A stretch of 64,000 nucleotides of DNA from Solicoccozyma terricola (lineage: Eukaryota > Basidiomycota > Tremellomycetes > Filobasidiales > Piskurozymaceae), in contig BCLD01000009.1 in NCBI GenBank assembly GCA_001600875.1, positions 924,010 to 988,009 on the forward strand. The letters run 5' to 3'. This document shows positions 1 to 11,451 of this stretch, one piece after another. The notes beneath the pieces were generated by a model. The model saw only the letters and a program-made list of their open reading frames with translations. It made no database searches and was not told the origin of the DNA. A program made the translations under genes and the position numbers. Position 1 is the stretch's first letter. Each line of letters begins with the position of its first letter.

Positions 1-1787
1 TCACCTACCACAGTTCATTACCAAGCCTGTCGCTCCGCTTTGCCACATATTTTCCCACCATCGTCCCGGGATGCCATCATCGTCGATCGTGCTGCGGTTA
101 CCTCGATGGGACCCCCTGCCTCGACGACACAAGGACAGCCCGCAGAGAGCCCTTTCCACCTGATCCTCGCTGTGTCCGCAGCGAGTGGGAGTACGGTCAT
201 GAGGTCTCTTCGGAATGGGTCTGTCCATCCTTGGCGGTCGTGTGGTCGGACATATTTAGGTTGGACGGATCGATGTTGAACAGGAAAGCCGGCTTGCCCG
301 TCCTCTCCATCCCTCCATCTTCGTATCTGTGCCGAATCATTCGTCCCGTATCGCGGGATGATCGAGCCTGTGGAAGTGGTGCCATCAACAACAGGAGACG
401 CAGTGCTGTCCATCTACGAATGGCAAAGCCAACATCACATGCCCCAGCGACGGAACATGTTGGCCCTCGTTCGCTGCGAGTCGTCTGTCCATATCCGTCC
501 TAACGATGGAGAAGGCGGATCGGGAACTCTAAAGTCCTCGGTGGGTGGTTTGCCATCCACCAGACAACGGGAGTCGACGGACAGGTCTGAAGGGCGTGCT
601 TTTTCCCTTTGGGATTCGATGTGCGAGAGGTGGGAACCAGTGGTGATCACGAGCGGGATTGAAGGGTTTGAGGTGGCTTAATGGCTCGATGCCAACAATG
701 TGAAAAGGCTGTTTGTATGTTGTCAACATTCACAGACGGTTCTGATGGGTAAACGAGATTGCTTGCACCGATCTCGCGTGTGGGTACCTGTGTTCAAGGA
801 GGAAAGAGTCGACGAAGCAGGGGAGAAGAAAGCCGAACGGCGCAGCTCAAACTCTTTCCTATCGCGTCAAGCTGTGGTTTCCTTGATGTAACGTATGACC
901 CTCCCAAGTCTTGCGAGATGGAGTATCAACTTGTGGTTACTTCCTTGTTGAGCTGACTTTCCTAAGTGCAGCCAATCTTCGACGCTGGCCTGCTCATCGC
1001 CACAGGACGACAGGCGCCGGCGAGCAAGGACCGCATCTGGCGCTTCGTCATCTGCAGGCGATCTTCAATGCCTACGCTTATTGACCATAACTTGCTACGT
1101 GCTCTTCCTTTTGCTCGAGACGGAATGATTTCAGAGAAGTCTTCTCGGCACAATACCGTGCTACCGAGACCCTGTTAGGTTTCGATGGCATTGACTGCCC
1201 GGTCTGTACACCCATATGATCTCCTCTTTCTCGCACACCGATCCCTCGCCACGCTATCAGCGAGTGGAGAACGTCCTTACTTAGGTATGGGACGTTAGAG
1301 TTACGGCTCGCGTCTCCGCGCTCGGGCTGTCTGAGTGGTTGGTCGAGATGCGGGTTGAGCTAGGGTGACCCGGGGTTTCGGTGGCGAGGTTGTTGTCGTC
1401 AGGCGGAGAAGTCGTCTCGAGCGTTCGTGCTGTCTGGACGGGAGACGCAGAGAGTGGCAAGGCGTTACGGCCTGCCGATGATACGTCTCGCATGGGGATG
1501 ACCAGCGTTCCAGGGTCCGCTTCTCTGGTTGTCGCTTAGATATGCACATAGCTGGGAGTCTGTGAGACCGCAAGTCCTGCAGAGCAGGCTGGTCTCCAGC
1601 CGGGGATGTAATCTCACAAACTCTCCACTCGCAACTTCCCAGGGGAGGGCTTACGCTCGGCGATCCAGAAGGAAGTTGTGAAAGCAGGGCTAGAAGAGAA
1701 AAGCTGTAATAAATCATGCTCATACAAAGATGGTTATACATCCCGACTGATACAATAGTAACTTGGACCAGATCCGAGTACAGGTAA
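1..1787. other. Unassigned region downstream of NUF2
   Basis: No open frame here reads like a known protein family, and no chain of GT-AG exons gives a recognisable domain. The longest frames (about 130-146 codons on the minus strand near 18-413 and 1301-1741) are rich in Arg, Ser and Pro, as expected of GC-rich non-coding DNA. No tRNA or 5S rRNA was seen. It may hold the NUF2 3' UTR, a rapidly evolving gene or a decayed element. Confidence 0.4.
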
Positions 1788-3766
1788 TTACGCCTTCATG
1801 CCGAGCCCCAGCTCTTTGTCAAGCGTTGACATGTAGTGGACTGCGCGAGTTTCATAGTCAGCCGGCTGTCATTAACGTCTCCATGATTCCACTTACCCAT
1901 CTCATCCTTCGTTCGTTGGTACTCGCCGAGCAGCTCGGTAATCTGCTTCTCGCTGGCGTCTCGATAATTGTGCATCTCATCCTCCAAAGCCTTCTTTTCC
2001 GCTTGACGGATCTCGAACTCTTTGTGCTGCAGCCCGCGTTCTTTGGCCTTTGAGGTGTGTCTGTGAAGCGCTTGATTAGGAAGGTTGAGCGAGGTATATC
2101 CATGCCATCGACTCACTCAGCTCGAAGATCTTCCATGCGTGCTTTTGCTCTTGCTCGCATCTCCTCTCCCATGTCTTGCTGTCGCTTGAGCTTCTCGCCG
2201 GCATTGTCGATTTGCCGCGTTAGTTGCTAAAGAAGTCGAGGCCATCAGCAGTGTGATCTGATAGCTTAGTCCTCTCGACTTGCCTCCATTCGAGCGTCAG
2301 CAGATTGCAGCTCCACCTTCTTCATGTGCAGATCGTTTTTCAAGTTGTTGATGTCTCGCTGGACGTCTGACATTCGTTTGAGGTCTTGCTGGACACCTTT
2401 CTCAAGGTCGATCAATGATTTCAAGCTCTGCGAGGGGAGACATCGTATCAGTTGACTGGATTGAACGCGACAGACGAATGGCCACACTCACCAACTCGAG
2501 ATCATCGATCACTTTCTGCCGGCTGACGAGATCTCGGATCTTCTTTTGCACCGTCGACTCTTGCTTCCTCAACTCTGCGTACTGCTTGTTCATCTCGACG
2601 ATATTCCCTTTCATTCGTTCAGGTGATCGCAAGATCTTGCTTTGAAGCTCCGAATTGCGCTCCTGAGCGATACTAAGTTCCTCGGTCTTCTCGGCCTGGG
2701 GTAGTTCAGATGACGAGTCGAATGGTTAAAAGGTTGTCAACGAAAGTTCAAGGACAAGAGATCGATGTACTCCCTTCACTCACCGACCTATCCAACCGCG
2801 TCGCAATCTCTTTCCTCTTTTCGTCATTCGACTGGCTTAATTGCATTTGTTGGGCCCGGAGTCGGACCAACTCCTCGTTCAGCTGGTGATTGCGTTCTTC
2901 CGCTTCTCGAGCTTTCGGTGCATCCTTGTTGTGACGTTCGCTTTGGGGGAGCGGTATGTGATGTCAGTCGTTTGGTCGATATCCACCGATGTTGACTCGG
3001 CGGACTCACTCGATTTCTCTGATCTGATCCTCTACCTTCTGAATGTCGATCTTGAGCTGTTCCAGGCTGTTGCGAGCAGGCAGGATGAGGTCTCTTTCGG
3101 TCGGTAGCACACGAAGACCGATCGACGATAAACTCACTGTTGTTTGTCCTTGTTCACCTTGTCTACGAGATCATAGTAGAAGTGGGCCCGGTCATCTCTA
3201 AACTTTGCGAAATTCATGATGCCGCTCAGGATGGTCCTCAGACGATGAGCGTCTGGGCGGATGAGATCTGATTGAGAGAAGTTACCGAGACCGCAGAGCA
3301 GCGCGAGTTCGCGACAGTGTCGGAAGAACATGGCGAAAGTGAGAGCATCGTAGTAGAGTTCCTGTGGGGTCGTATGTGTGGCAGGATTATCGTCAGTGAC
3401 AGAATGAAAAACACCACGAATCATTCGCTGGAACGAGATGACAGAGTGTTTCTCGTATTGCACTTGTGTCCGGCCGACGTTCCGCTCGAAACTCACCTTG
3501 TGCTGCATCATCCCCAACAACGTTGTCCTCGGCCTGTCCAGCGCTTCCATCGGACATGCCATCAACCTATCCAGCAGTTCGGCGAATATCATCTGTGTAG
3601 TCTGCGCGGACGGTCTCTGCAAGTCCTCCTCGAAGACCTGAATGCCGATCTCGGACATGCATGCGACGATGTCGCGGAACGGCATCATGGGCACGACTTC
3701 ATGCTGCTGCTGCTGTTGTTGCGCCTGGAGATGGGAGGACGAGGATTTGTGTTTGAGTTGGGACAT
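1788..3766 (-). CDS. NUF2: Kinetochore protein Nuf2 (NDC80 complex)
   Basis: Nuf2 pairs with Ndc80 in the outer-kinetochore complex that binds spindle microtubules. The first exon has a Gln-rich leader followed by the calponin-homology-like Nuf2 head, with the signature MPFRDIVACMSEIGI. An intron of about 140 nt (near 3366-3500) separates the exon ending LLGMMQHK from the one starting ELYYDALTF, and the head continues to IMNFAKFRDDR. Later exons (about 3130 down to 1860) encode heptad-rich coiled coil containing EIRQAEKKALEDEMHNYRD. The last intron removes about 1807-1864 and joins KDEM to VHYMSTLDKELGLGMKA, ending with TAA at 1788; reading through that intron gives a different, shorter tail and is less likely. 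The start is the first ATG of the head exon. It diverges from the condensin gene starting at 4078. Confidence 0.9.
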
Positions 3767-4077
3767 TGTGGAGGAGGGAAGAGGGGGGGGGGGTTTATGC
3801 TGGTTGTCGTTGTCGCTGATGCTACTGCTACTGCTGCTGCTACTGTTGATGTTGCTGCTGAATGGTTGAGTGATGCATCTACGCGTTTGTTTACTTTTTA
3901 AAAAGTCAAAAGATTATATAATCTCAGGATATTCTCACGATGGGCATCCGCGGAATTGTCAACAAACACAAACAAACCAAATGGCAATGTTCAACCACCA
4001 TCACAGTAGGAGCGTCAACGGCGGGTCACAGTCACAGTCACAGTCCACTTCCCCCACTCACAGCCATCACAGCAGTC
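3767..4077. promoter_or_regulatory. Bidirectional promoter between NUF2 and YCG1
   Basis: These 311 bases separate two divergent mitotic genes and must hold both promoters. The interval contains a poly-G run (about 3783-3793), a CTGCTGCTACTG-type triplet stretch (about 3820-3860) and an AT-rich segment near 3895-3920. No specific factor site can be assigned by eye. Confidence 0.5.
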
Positions 4078-7000
4078 ATGCCGGCACGCAAAATCCAGTC
4101 TCCCATCCAGCTGGATCTCGAAACCATCCAACAATCCCTCTCCCTCATCCCGCCCATCTTCAGCCAAGCTCAACAGTCTCTCGCGTCTCACAAGAAGAAC
4201 CTCATTGTCGTTCGCAAGATCCAAATCCAATGCTCCAAGTTCGTACAAGAACATCCCAGTGGGAAGAGCATCAAGCTCGTAGGAGAAAAGGCCTTCAATG
4301 CCATGTTCATCGACATGGTTGGGAGGGTCCTAACAGTCAAGAAGGGCGTCACCGTTGCGGATAGGATCGTTCAGTTCGTCGGCAAATACGTAGCATACAC
4401 GACCGAGCAGGGTAGGTTGCACAGGGGGGCCTCTGTCTCGGACGTTCAATGCTGAAATGCCTCTCTCCCTCGTATCCCCCCTACCCAGATGCCACAGAAG
4501 CTGATGACGACACTGAAGACACCGTCGCTTCTCGCTTCGCCAACAAGCTGCTCAAACATCTCCTCTCCGGCTTCGAATCCAAAGACAAGAATGTCCGATA
4601 CCGCGTCGTACAGATCGTCGTGGCGATGATCAATGGTCTCGGAGAGATGGAGTGAGTGCTTTGGACGCATTCAAGACGGATCAAGCAAAGCCTGACGACG
4701 CGCTGCGCCCGCTCATTCGATAGCGACGACCTATATGTCACCCTGCGTTCCTCCCTCCTCGAACGCGCCAACGATAAGGAAGCTAGTGTTCGTGTGCAGT
4801 CGGTGCTCGGATTAGCCAAGCTGCAGAGCGGAGAGGACGAAGAAGATCTTGAAGAAGGTCAGGAGTCTTTGCAAGATGTGTTGTTGGACTTGCTGAGATT
4901 CGACCCAGCTCCGTGAGTCGACTTTGCAGCACACTCTGCTAGACATCTCGCTTAGTCGTATTGAAAACAAAACACAGCGAGGTTCGCCGTGCCGCTCTTT
5001 ACAACATGACACTTCTGCCGTCCACTCTTCCACACATTCTTTCACGCACACGAGATATCGATCCAACATTACGTCGTACCGTCTTCTTTGGATCACTTTC
5101 CTCCGCTTCTCTCGATGACCCGCGCCGTCTGACTTTGGAGCAAAGGCATGAGATCGTCAAGAATGGCTTGGGCGATCGTGAATTGGGAGTCAGGAGGGCG
5201 ACAGCAGGCATGCTAGGTGGTTGGTTGGAGGGTGATGGAGTGAAGGGTGAACTCACGGAGGTAGGCGGGGTTCTTTTTTCTGACGAAATTCATCTGCCTT
5301 CCTACCGGCTAATTCAAACGCACCGTTCGTTCATCGCAGTTCCTGCGCCGATTCGACCTCATCAATGGACCCGTCGCAGAGGACGCGTTGTTGTCTCTCT
5401 TCGTGTCCAAACCTGCCTTACTTGATGGTCTAGTATTCGATGGTGAATAAACTGACCTTGAGATGATGTCTCCGTCGTATCTGATTTGACTTGCACCTTG
5501 CAGACGCATTCTGGAGAGATCTTACACCCGAAAGGGCACTGATTGCTAGAGTTTTCGTCGACCACTGCCGATCAACCAATGTAAGCCTCCGTCGCTTGAC
5601 ATGCGGCATGTAACGTTCACTAACGTCCTGATGCCCAGGATGAAACTCGTCTCGAGAACGCTCTTCCGGTGGTCACTACCCTCGCGTACCTCATGGAACA
5701 CAACTTCAACGACGTCATGGCGATCGCTGAGCAACAAGGGAGCACTGATGAGGACGAGCAGCAGTCACCTGAACTCGAAGCCAAGGTGTTCGTCGTCGGC
5801 GAACTTTGCAAGCTGGCTCTCAGTCTCGATTACGCCGATGAGATTGGAAGAAGGAAGATGTTTCAGCTCGCTCGTGAGAAGCTCAGTCTCACTGCTTATG
5901 CCTTAGCGATATTAACACCACCTCTGATTCAGGCGAGATGATCTCTCACCGACAACTACCTCGAGCTCTAACGGCGCCACTCCTTGACGTTCTCAGCCAA
6001 ATCTCTACCAGCGAGCGGGATCTCATCCGGGTCATCGTTGACGTTGTCACCGAGCTTCGATCGAGCTATACCGAAAACAAGGAAGATGAGGAGGTAATAT
6101 CATGCTCTTCTTATGTCTTCCGTGGCATAGCTAAATGGATTGTCTCACGCAGATGGCAGACAGTCACGGGACGGAAGGATCCCAAGAAGATACTCAGAGC
6201 TCGCCTCGAAAGACATTGCTCCCTCTGGATGACTCGGAAGCTCGATATCAGGCTGCAATGACAGATCTGCGTTGTCTGTGGATCTGTACGAAGCTTCTGC
6301 AGAATGTCAATGGGGTGAGTGATGACAGCCAGGCCGATAAGCCACGTCTGTAGAGCTTATCAGGAGGCAACGATTTTAAAGACTTTCCAAGAGAACTCTG
6401 CCTTCCAAGGGATCATCGAGGATCTGGTGCTTCCTGCCGTAAAGAACAAGGAGGAGCCTGCATTGCGAGAGAACGGCATGCTCTGTCTAGGCATGTGCTG
6501 CATGGTCGATGTAGTGAGTCCCCCCCCCCCCGGGGGATTCAATAGTTCCCAGGATTTCGCTCAATAGTCCCCCGCACACACCCTCAGCAATTAGCCTCTC
6601 AGTCGCTGCGGTTGTTCATTGATCAAGTCGACAAGGCGGATGATGAGCTTCGAGTCAAGATCGCACAGATTATTTTCGATTTGCTGATGGTGCATGATGT
6701 CGGAGAGCTGCTGGGAGATCGTGGACGTCTTCTCCCCCTCCTGTCGCACATGCTCAGTCAAGACCTGCCGGCGGTGGAAGCCGTAGCTTGCGAAGGGGTC
6801 GCTAAACTCATGTTGTCCGGTATGGTGTACGAAGATAGCGTAGGTTGACCGGGATCTTTCTTCGGTCTGTCCCATTCCCTAATAGTCTCTTGTCTTGTTC
6901 TCAGCTACTCCAAGAACTGGTATTCAAGTACTTGTCGCCTGACACCGCGGAGAATCCTGCGCTCCGCCAGTGCCTTAGTTACTTCTTCCCTGTATATTGC

Positions 7001-8207
7001 TACTCGTCGGCAACTAATCAGAGGAGAATGCAGCAGGTGCGTGGCGCGATGTTGCCCTGCTGGATGAGGCGATGCTGACATCAACCCCCCGCAGTTATTC
7101 ATCCCCCTCTTTGACAGTCTCGCCGAGGCCGTGCGCGAGGCTGAGGAGGATGAGGAGATGCTGCCCATCACCCAAATCGCCCTGCTGTTGGTGGACTGGA
7201 CTGATCCGAGCAAAATCGTGTATGTGTGCTCGCCAGTCACAAAATTGTTGGGACAGACACTGAATCTCGTGAATGACACAGCGAGAGGGATGGCGTCGAA
7301 CAAGACCTTACCGTTCATATTGACGTCGCAATTGACATCGTCAAGGCTCTCTGCCAATATACCGATCGTTCGTATCTGTCCTTTGCGTCTAGCTCACTGG
7401 ACCCATTTGTTGACTTGTTCACTCCTCTCAGGCGACTTACGCAAGACCTTGATTGGCCTGCTCAGCAAGCTGTACCTTCCAGAAGACGACGTTGAAGATG
7501 TCCAAATCCATAGTCTCTTGCTATTGCTCAGAACTTTGCGAAGTGTGAGCCGTTTCGCTCAGCCCATTATCGTCTTTCACATCGTCGCTGACCCAAAATC
7601 TGCCAATGCTCAACTCTCAGCGGCGACCGCCCTCCGACGCCAGCTCTAGAAACAGTCTCGCTAGGTTTGAGAACAATCTTCTGAAGAAGTATCCAGAGCA
7701 GCTCGAGCAGCTAGATGAAGTCGCAGCTAGGGAGATTGTGGAGCTCAAGGAGATGTTTGATTTCATTGACGAGGTGTACGTGTCCGTGCTTGCACTGCAC
7801 GCGCACACACACACAACGTTGTTTTGACTGACAAGATCCCCGTCATCCCGACAGCGAGGAAGAAGCTGACGACGCAACTTCGCAGGCGGGGTCAGTGTGA
7901 GTGCTGGGGTGTTGGAAGGTGCATTCTCATCCTACCTCTCTGACTGGGCCCCCTGACATCCTCCTTCGATAGCACACCCAGCACGAGCAGTAGAACACCG
8001 TCGACCCGTCCGGTTCCCCGCGGCCCGCGACGCTCTGCCGCAAACCCCCCTATCGCGGACATTTCCGAGGGTGAAGAGGAAGAAGAGGACGACGGCAGCA
8101 CCGTGGCTGACGGCGACGGCGACGACGACGACGACGGCGACGGCGACGGCGAGCGGAGCGTGGCCACGGATGACGACGACGTTGACAGCATGCTCGGCGA
8201 GGAGTGA
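4078..8207 (+). CDS. YCG1: Condensin complex non-SMC subunit 3 (Ycg1/Cnd3/CAP-G)
   Basis: HEAT-repeat subunit of condensin, which compacts chromosomes in mitosis. The ATG at 4078 (MPARKIQSPIQLDL) begins the conserved N-terminus; an in-frame ATG at 3940 would only add a low-complexity leader. HEAT units are visible as ERANDKEASVRVQSVLGLAK (about 4765) and VRRAALYNMTLLPSTLPHIL followed by DIDPTLRRTVF (about 4980-5080). Further helical repeats run through about ten short introns up to about 7650. The C-terminal exons become acidic, with long Asp/Glu/Gly runs (8060-8200), and stop with TGA at 8207, as is usual for this family. One intron near 6514-6590 carries a poly-C run ending in poly-G. Exon limits in the middle are approximate; the family assignment is firm. 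Confidence 0.88.
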
Positions 8208-8557
8208 TATGACTGAGTGTGTGTGAAATAGATAGTCCCCCGCCAGTGCCCGGTGTATGCTCCGTGGTGCTCCAGGTGGGCACAACAGTCGTCGGAATCT
8301 AAAATGGATCGATGCGATGTGGTATAACGCCGTTGGGTGGTGGGGGTGGTGGGGAGGGTGGATGGGGAAGGGGATGGGGAAGGAAGGGGGGGGGGGGGGA
8401 AGGCAGAGCACACAGGACCCCTCTCCATTCGCTGCAGCATGTGATGGATGTTGTTGACAAGCAGTAATTTCTGTAAATAGTAGATCCAACTCCCATCACC
8501 AGCGAGTTGTACTTTCACTCAACACCGACAGCAGTGTCCCTATTCGTCTTCATCTCC

Positions 8558-8593
<36 letters not shown>

Positions 8594-8732
8594 NNNNNNN
8601 NNNNNNNNNNNNNNNNNNNNNNNNNNNNNNNNNNNNNNNNNNNNNNNNNNNNNNNNNNNNNNNNNNNNNNNNNNNNNNNNNNNNNNNNNNNNNCCCCCCC
8701 CCCCCCCCCCCCCCCCCCCACTCACATCCGCC
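8208..8732. other. Intergenic region with poly-C and an assembly gap
   Basis: Holds the YCG1 3' UTR and the UreG promoter. It contains a G-rich stretch (about 8340-8400), then 35 C (8559-8593), 100 N (8594-8693) and 26 C (8694-8719), ending 13 bases before the UreG ATG. The exact 100 N looks like a placeholder gap, so the true length of the C tract is unknown. Confidence 0.85.
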
Positions 8733-10166
8733 ATGGCACAAGCACAAGTCGCACCGACCTGCCAGTTCGAAGACCAACTCTCCTCCGCTCTGCTCAACGC
8801 CGGCGGGGCTGCAGAGCATGCGCACTCCCATTCTCATGGCGGTCTAGCAGCGAACCATGACCACGATCACTCGGGAACATGGACACCGGAGGAACACGGT
8901 CATTCTCATGAACATCTGGAGCATGCAGGTGGGTGCACACCGACATCTCTCCACTGCTTGGTCCAGCCTGCCGAACTGTCCCGGTTGCCGACCTCTTTGC
9001 TCCTTGCTCCGTGCTCTTGACAGGTAAATTCTCAGAGCGGGACATGCCAGACTACAGCGGGCGAGATTGGAGAGAGCGTGCATTTACTATCGGTATCGGA
9101 GGGTATGTGGTCAGCTACGGTAGATGGCCCAGGCGTGCGAGCAAGCGAGCGAGCGAGCGAACATCGATGGTTGACATTCGCATCCACAGTCCGGTCGGGT
9201 CAGGCAAGACAGCGTTGCTGCTCGCACTTTGTCGAGGTTTACGGGACGACTACAACATCGGTCAGTTCTCTCGCTCATGAAGCATGGTACTGGTGACTGA
9301 ATTCTTTCGCCTGCTATCAGCCGCTGTGACCAACGATATCTTTACGAGAGTTAGTTTGACCCTTTCCTTCCTTGACCGCGACGATGTCGAAGAGGAGGCT
9401 CATTTCATAGTCACTTTTCATGAGAACAGGAGGATCAAGAGTTCCTGATCCGCAACAACGCACTAGACGAAGGCCGTATCCGAGCGATCGAGACTGGGGG
9501 ATGTCCTCACGCTGCTATCCGAGAGGACATCTCGGCGAATATGCACGCTCTGGAGGAACTTCAAGCAGAGTTTGAAACGGAGATGTTGTTCGTTGAGAGT
9601 GGTGGTGACAATCTGGCTGGTAAGTGGAAGTCGTCGCCGTCTGATTGAGGTGGGGTGGGATGGGAAACTTAAGGAACTGGTTTCGTCTGTTCATAGCCAA
9701 TTACTCGCGAGAACTTGCAGACTTCATCATCTATGTGGTAAGCGCCAGTGTGATGTCGTCGTCATCGTCGTCGCATAGTCTCTCAACGCTTTCGCTCTCA
9801 CACGACAGATTGACGTCGCTGGAGGCGACAAGGTACCACGGAAGGCTGGTCCAGGTATCTCACAGTCTGACCTGCTCGTCATCAACAAGGTATGTTCCGC
9901 ATATGGCCGTATGCACCACGACCTCGCCCGAGCTCATGACAGTCAACCTGCCACAGACCGACCTGGCACCTCACGTCGGAGCTTCACTTGCTGTCATGAA
10001 GCGTGATGCTGCTGTCGTCCGAGAAGGTGGTCCTACGATATTTGCGTCTGTGCGCAATAACGACGGAGTTACCGAGATCAAGGAGGCTATCCTGAGTGCA
10101 TGGGGAGTGAGCGGAGCGAAAGGGAAGGGGAAAGGGAAAGGGAAGGGGAAGGTAGTAGGCATATAG
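8733..10166 (+). CDS. URE7: Urease accessory GTPase UreG with His-rich N-terminus
   Basis: SIMIBI-class GTPase that delivers nickel to apo-urease with the UreD/UreF homologues. Eight exons (8733-8928, 9024-9102, 9190-9260, 9321-9349, 9430-9619, 9697-9737, 9809-9889, 9957-10166) sum to 298 codons plus stop, all in phase. The P-loop GGPVGSGKT spans the 9102/9190 junction. [12 protein letters not shown], the CPH-type nickel motif in [17 protein letters not shown] and the G4-like LLVINKTDLA follow. Residues about 30-65 are packed with His (AHSHSH, HDHDHS, HGHSHEH). Fungi lack UreE, and the cryptococcal Ure7 N-terminus is known to be His-rich and able to bind nickel; the same role is inferred here. 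The C-terminus is a Gly-Lys repeat. The symbol follows Cryptococcus usage. Confidence 0.93.
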
Positions 10167-10320
10167 ATATGGGTTACGATGTTCTCGGCTGTCCCTGGCA
10201 GGTATGAATGTCTGTTCATTCGATCGGCGTACAGACATGTGCCCCGGCTTCCCATTTTTGATGTTTTTTTCGCAGCAAAATACCAACAATGTCCCTCCGA
10301 CAGGGATTTCTTTTCCATGC

Positions 10321-10338
10321 AAGGTCGCTTGCGACCTT
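10321..10338. repeat. Short perfect inverted repeat in a 3' UTR
   Basis: AAGGTCGC-TT-GCGACCTT forms an 8-bp perfect stem just beyond the minus-strand stop at 10340, in the space between two convergent genes. It could help 3'-end formation, but that is inference only. Confidence 0.5.
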
Positions 10339-10339
10339 C

Positions 10340-11194
10340 TTACTTCTGAGCTTGCTCGACCTCGTCGGCCATAGCGACCTTTGGCACATCGACGTGCTGG
10401 CAGGTCAACGCATATCGATCAGCGGGAATGTTTTGCCTGCTGACCGGTTCCTTACTCACAACGGCTTTGACGACAGACTCTTTGATCTCCTCCTCTGGGA
10501 TATCCTCAGCCTTCCTCCCCTCCTCTGGTTCGTCAGCTGGACCAGGAGAAGACTCCTCCTTGCCCACATCCGCCTTGTCATCCTCGACGGGCTTGGCGGG
10601 CTCATCAGCCTGGTTCTTGCCCTCTGTCTCCGAGTGCTGCGCTTGTGCTGGTGCATCGGTGTTCTAGAGGATGACGATGAGCGGTATCAGTCAGGTGGGA
10701 GGCTGCTGCAGCCATGCTAGTGGAGAAAGGTTGCCTACCAAACTACGCTGGACAGACGCAACTTCCGCACTCTTGCCGCTTGTCGCATCCTGGGCTTCCT
10801 CAGAGGTTGGTGCTGGCTTGTTCGTCTCCTGAAGTATATGGCAAAAGGTCAGAAGCACACCCTTCCAGCCTCGCATACTACCAAACCTGGCAAGACTCAC
10901 CGCAGCCGAGATATCAGTCTTGACTGCGTCGGCAGGTAAGGTTGGCTTCTCGTCACCAGCTTTATGCTCATGCATGTGGGTCGTGCCATGCTCGACGGCA
11001 TGTCTGGCATGGGGGTGAGGGGTAGAGCTGCTCATGAGGAGGTATGCACCAGCCGACCCGAAAACAGCAGCGGATCCTAGCATCCACGGCGTATCGGAAC
11101 CCACTGGAGCGCTCGTTGAAGCCCATCGCCTGGTGACGGTGGTGGAGCGCTGAGCTGCGCGAGTTGCTGAACGGCTAGCTACACGAGCGAACAT
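10340..11194 (-). CDS. Predicted mitochondrial single-span protein, unknown function
   Basis: Not recognised as a named family. The ATG at 11194 opens a classic mitochondrial presequence (MFARVASRSATRAAQRSTT, rich in Arg and Ser with no acidic residues). A hydrophobic segment, PWMLGSAAVFGSAGAYLLM, follows, then a His-rich stretch (HPHARHAVEHGTTHMHEHK) and a long acidic, Pro/Glu/Lys-rich tail spread over three or four exons. The last exon ends SRQNIPADRYALTCQHVDVP before TAA at 10340. Introns fall near 10830-10900, 10665-10735 and 10405. The architecture suggests an inner-membrane protein with a disordered tail. It lies convergent to UreG and just downstream of SNF5 on the same strand. Confidence 0.65.
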
Positions 11195-11210
11195 GGTTGG
11201 TCAAGCGGTG

Positions 11211-11246
11211 GCAGGCTGGTAGGCTGGTAGGTAGGTAGGTAGGTAG
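11211..11246. repeat. TAGG/GGCTGGTA microsatellite
   Basis: Three GGCTGGTA-like units followed by several TAGG units, placed directly upstream of the minus-strand start codon at 11194, in the 257-bp space after SNF5. Simple repeat. Confidence 0.8.
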
Positions 11247-11451
11247 AGTGAGGAGGGAGAGAGGTTGACGATGCGAGCACTCGAGATGGGCAAGGGTGGT
11301 CTCGGAGATCCAAGGGAAACCGTAATTGCGTCACGGCCGGCCGCTGTCTTTCGTAGCCGGGACTGGTAAAAACATCTCTCGGGGGGGGGGAGCATGATCC
11401 CTCGTCTACAAACAGCCATGGCACCTCCGCACACTACCGTCCCACTCTCCA

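Noticed and set aside
8507..8860. Proline-rich frame across the N gap
   Set aside because: It is simply translation of poly-C and N; UreG starts within it in the proper frame at 8733.
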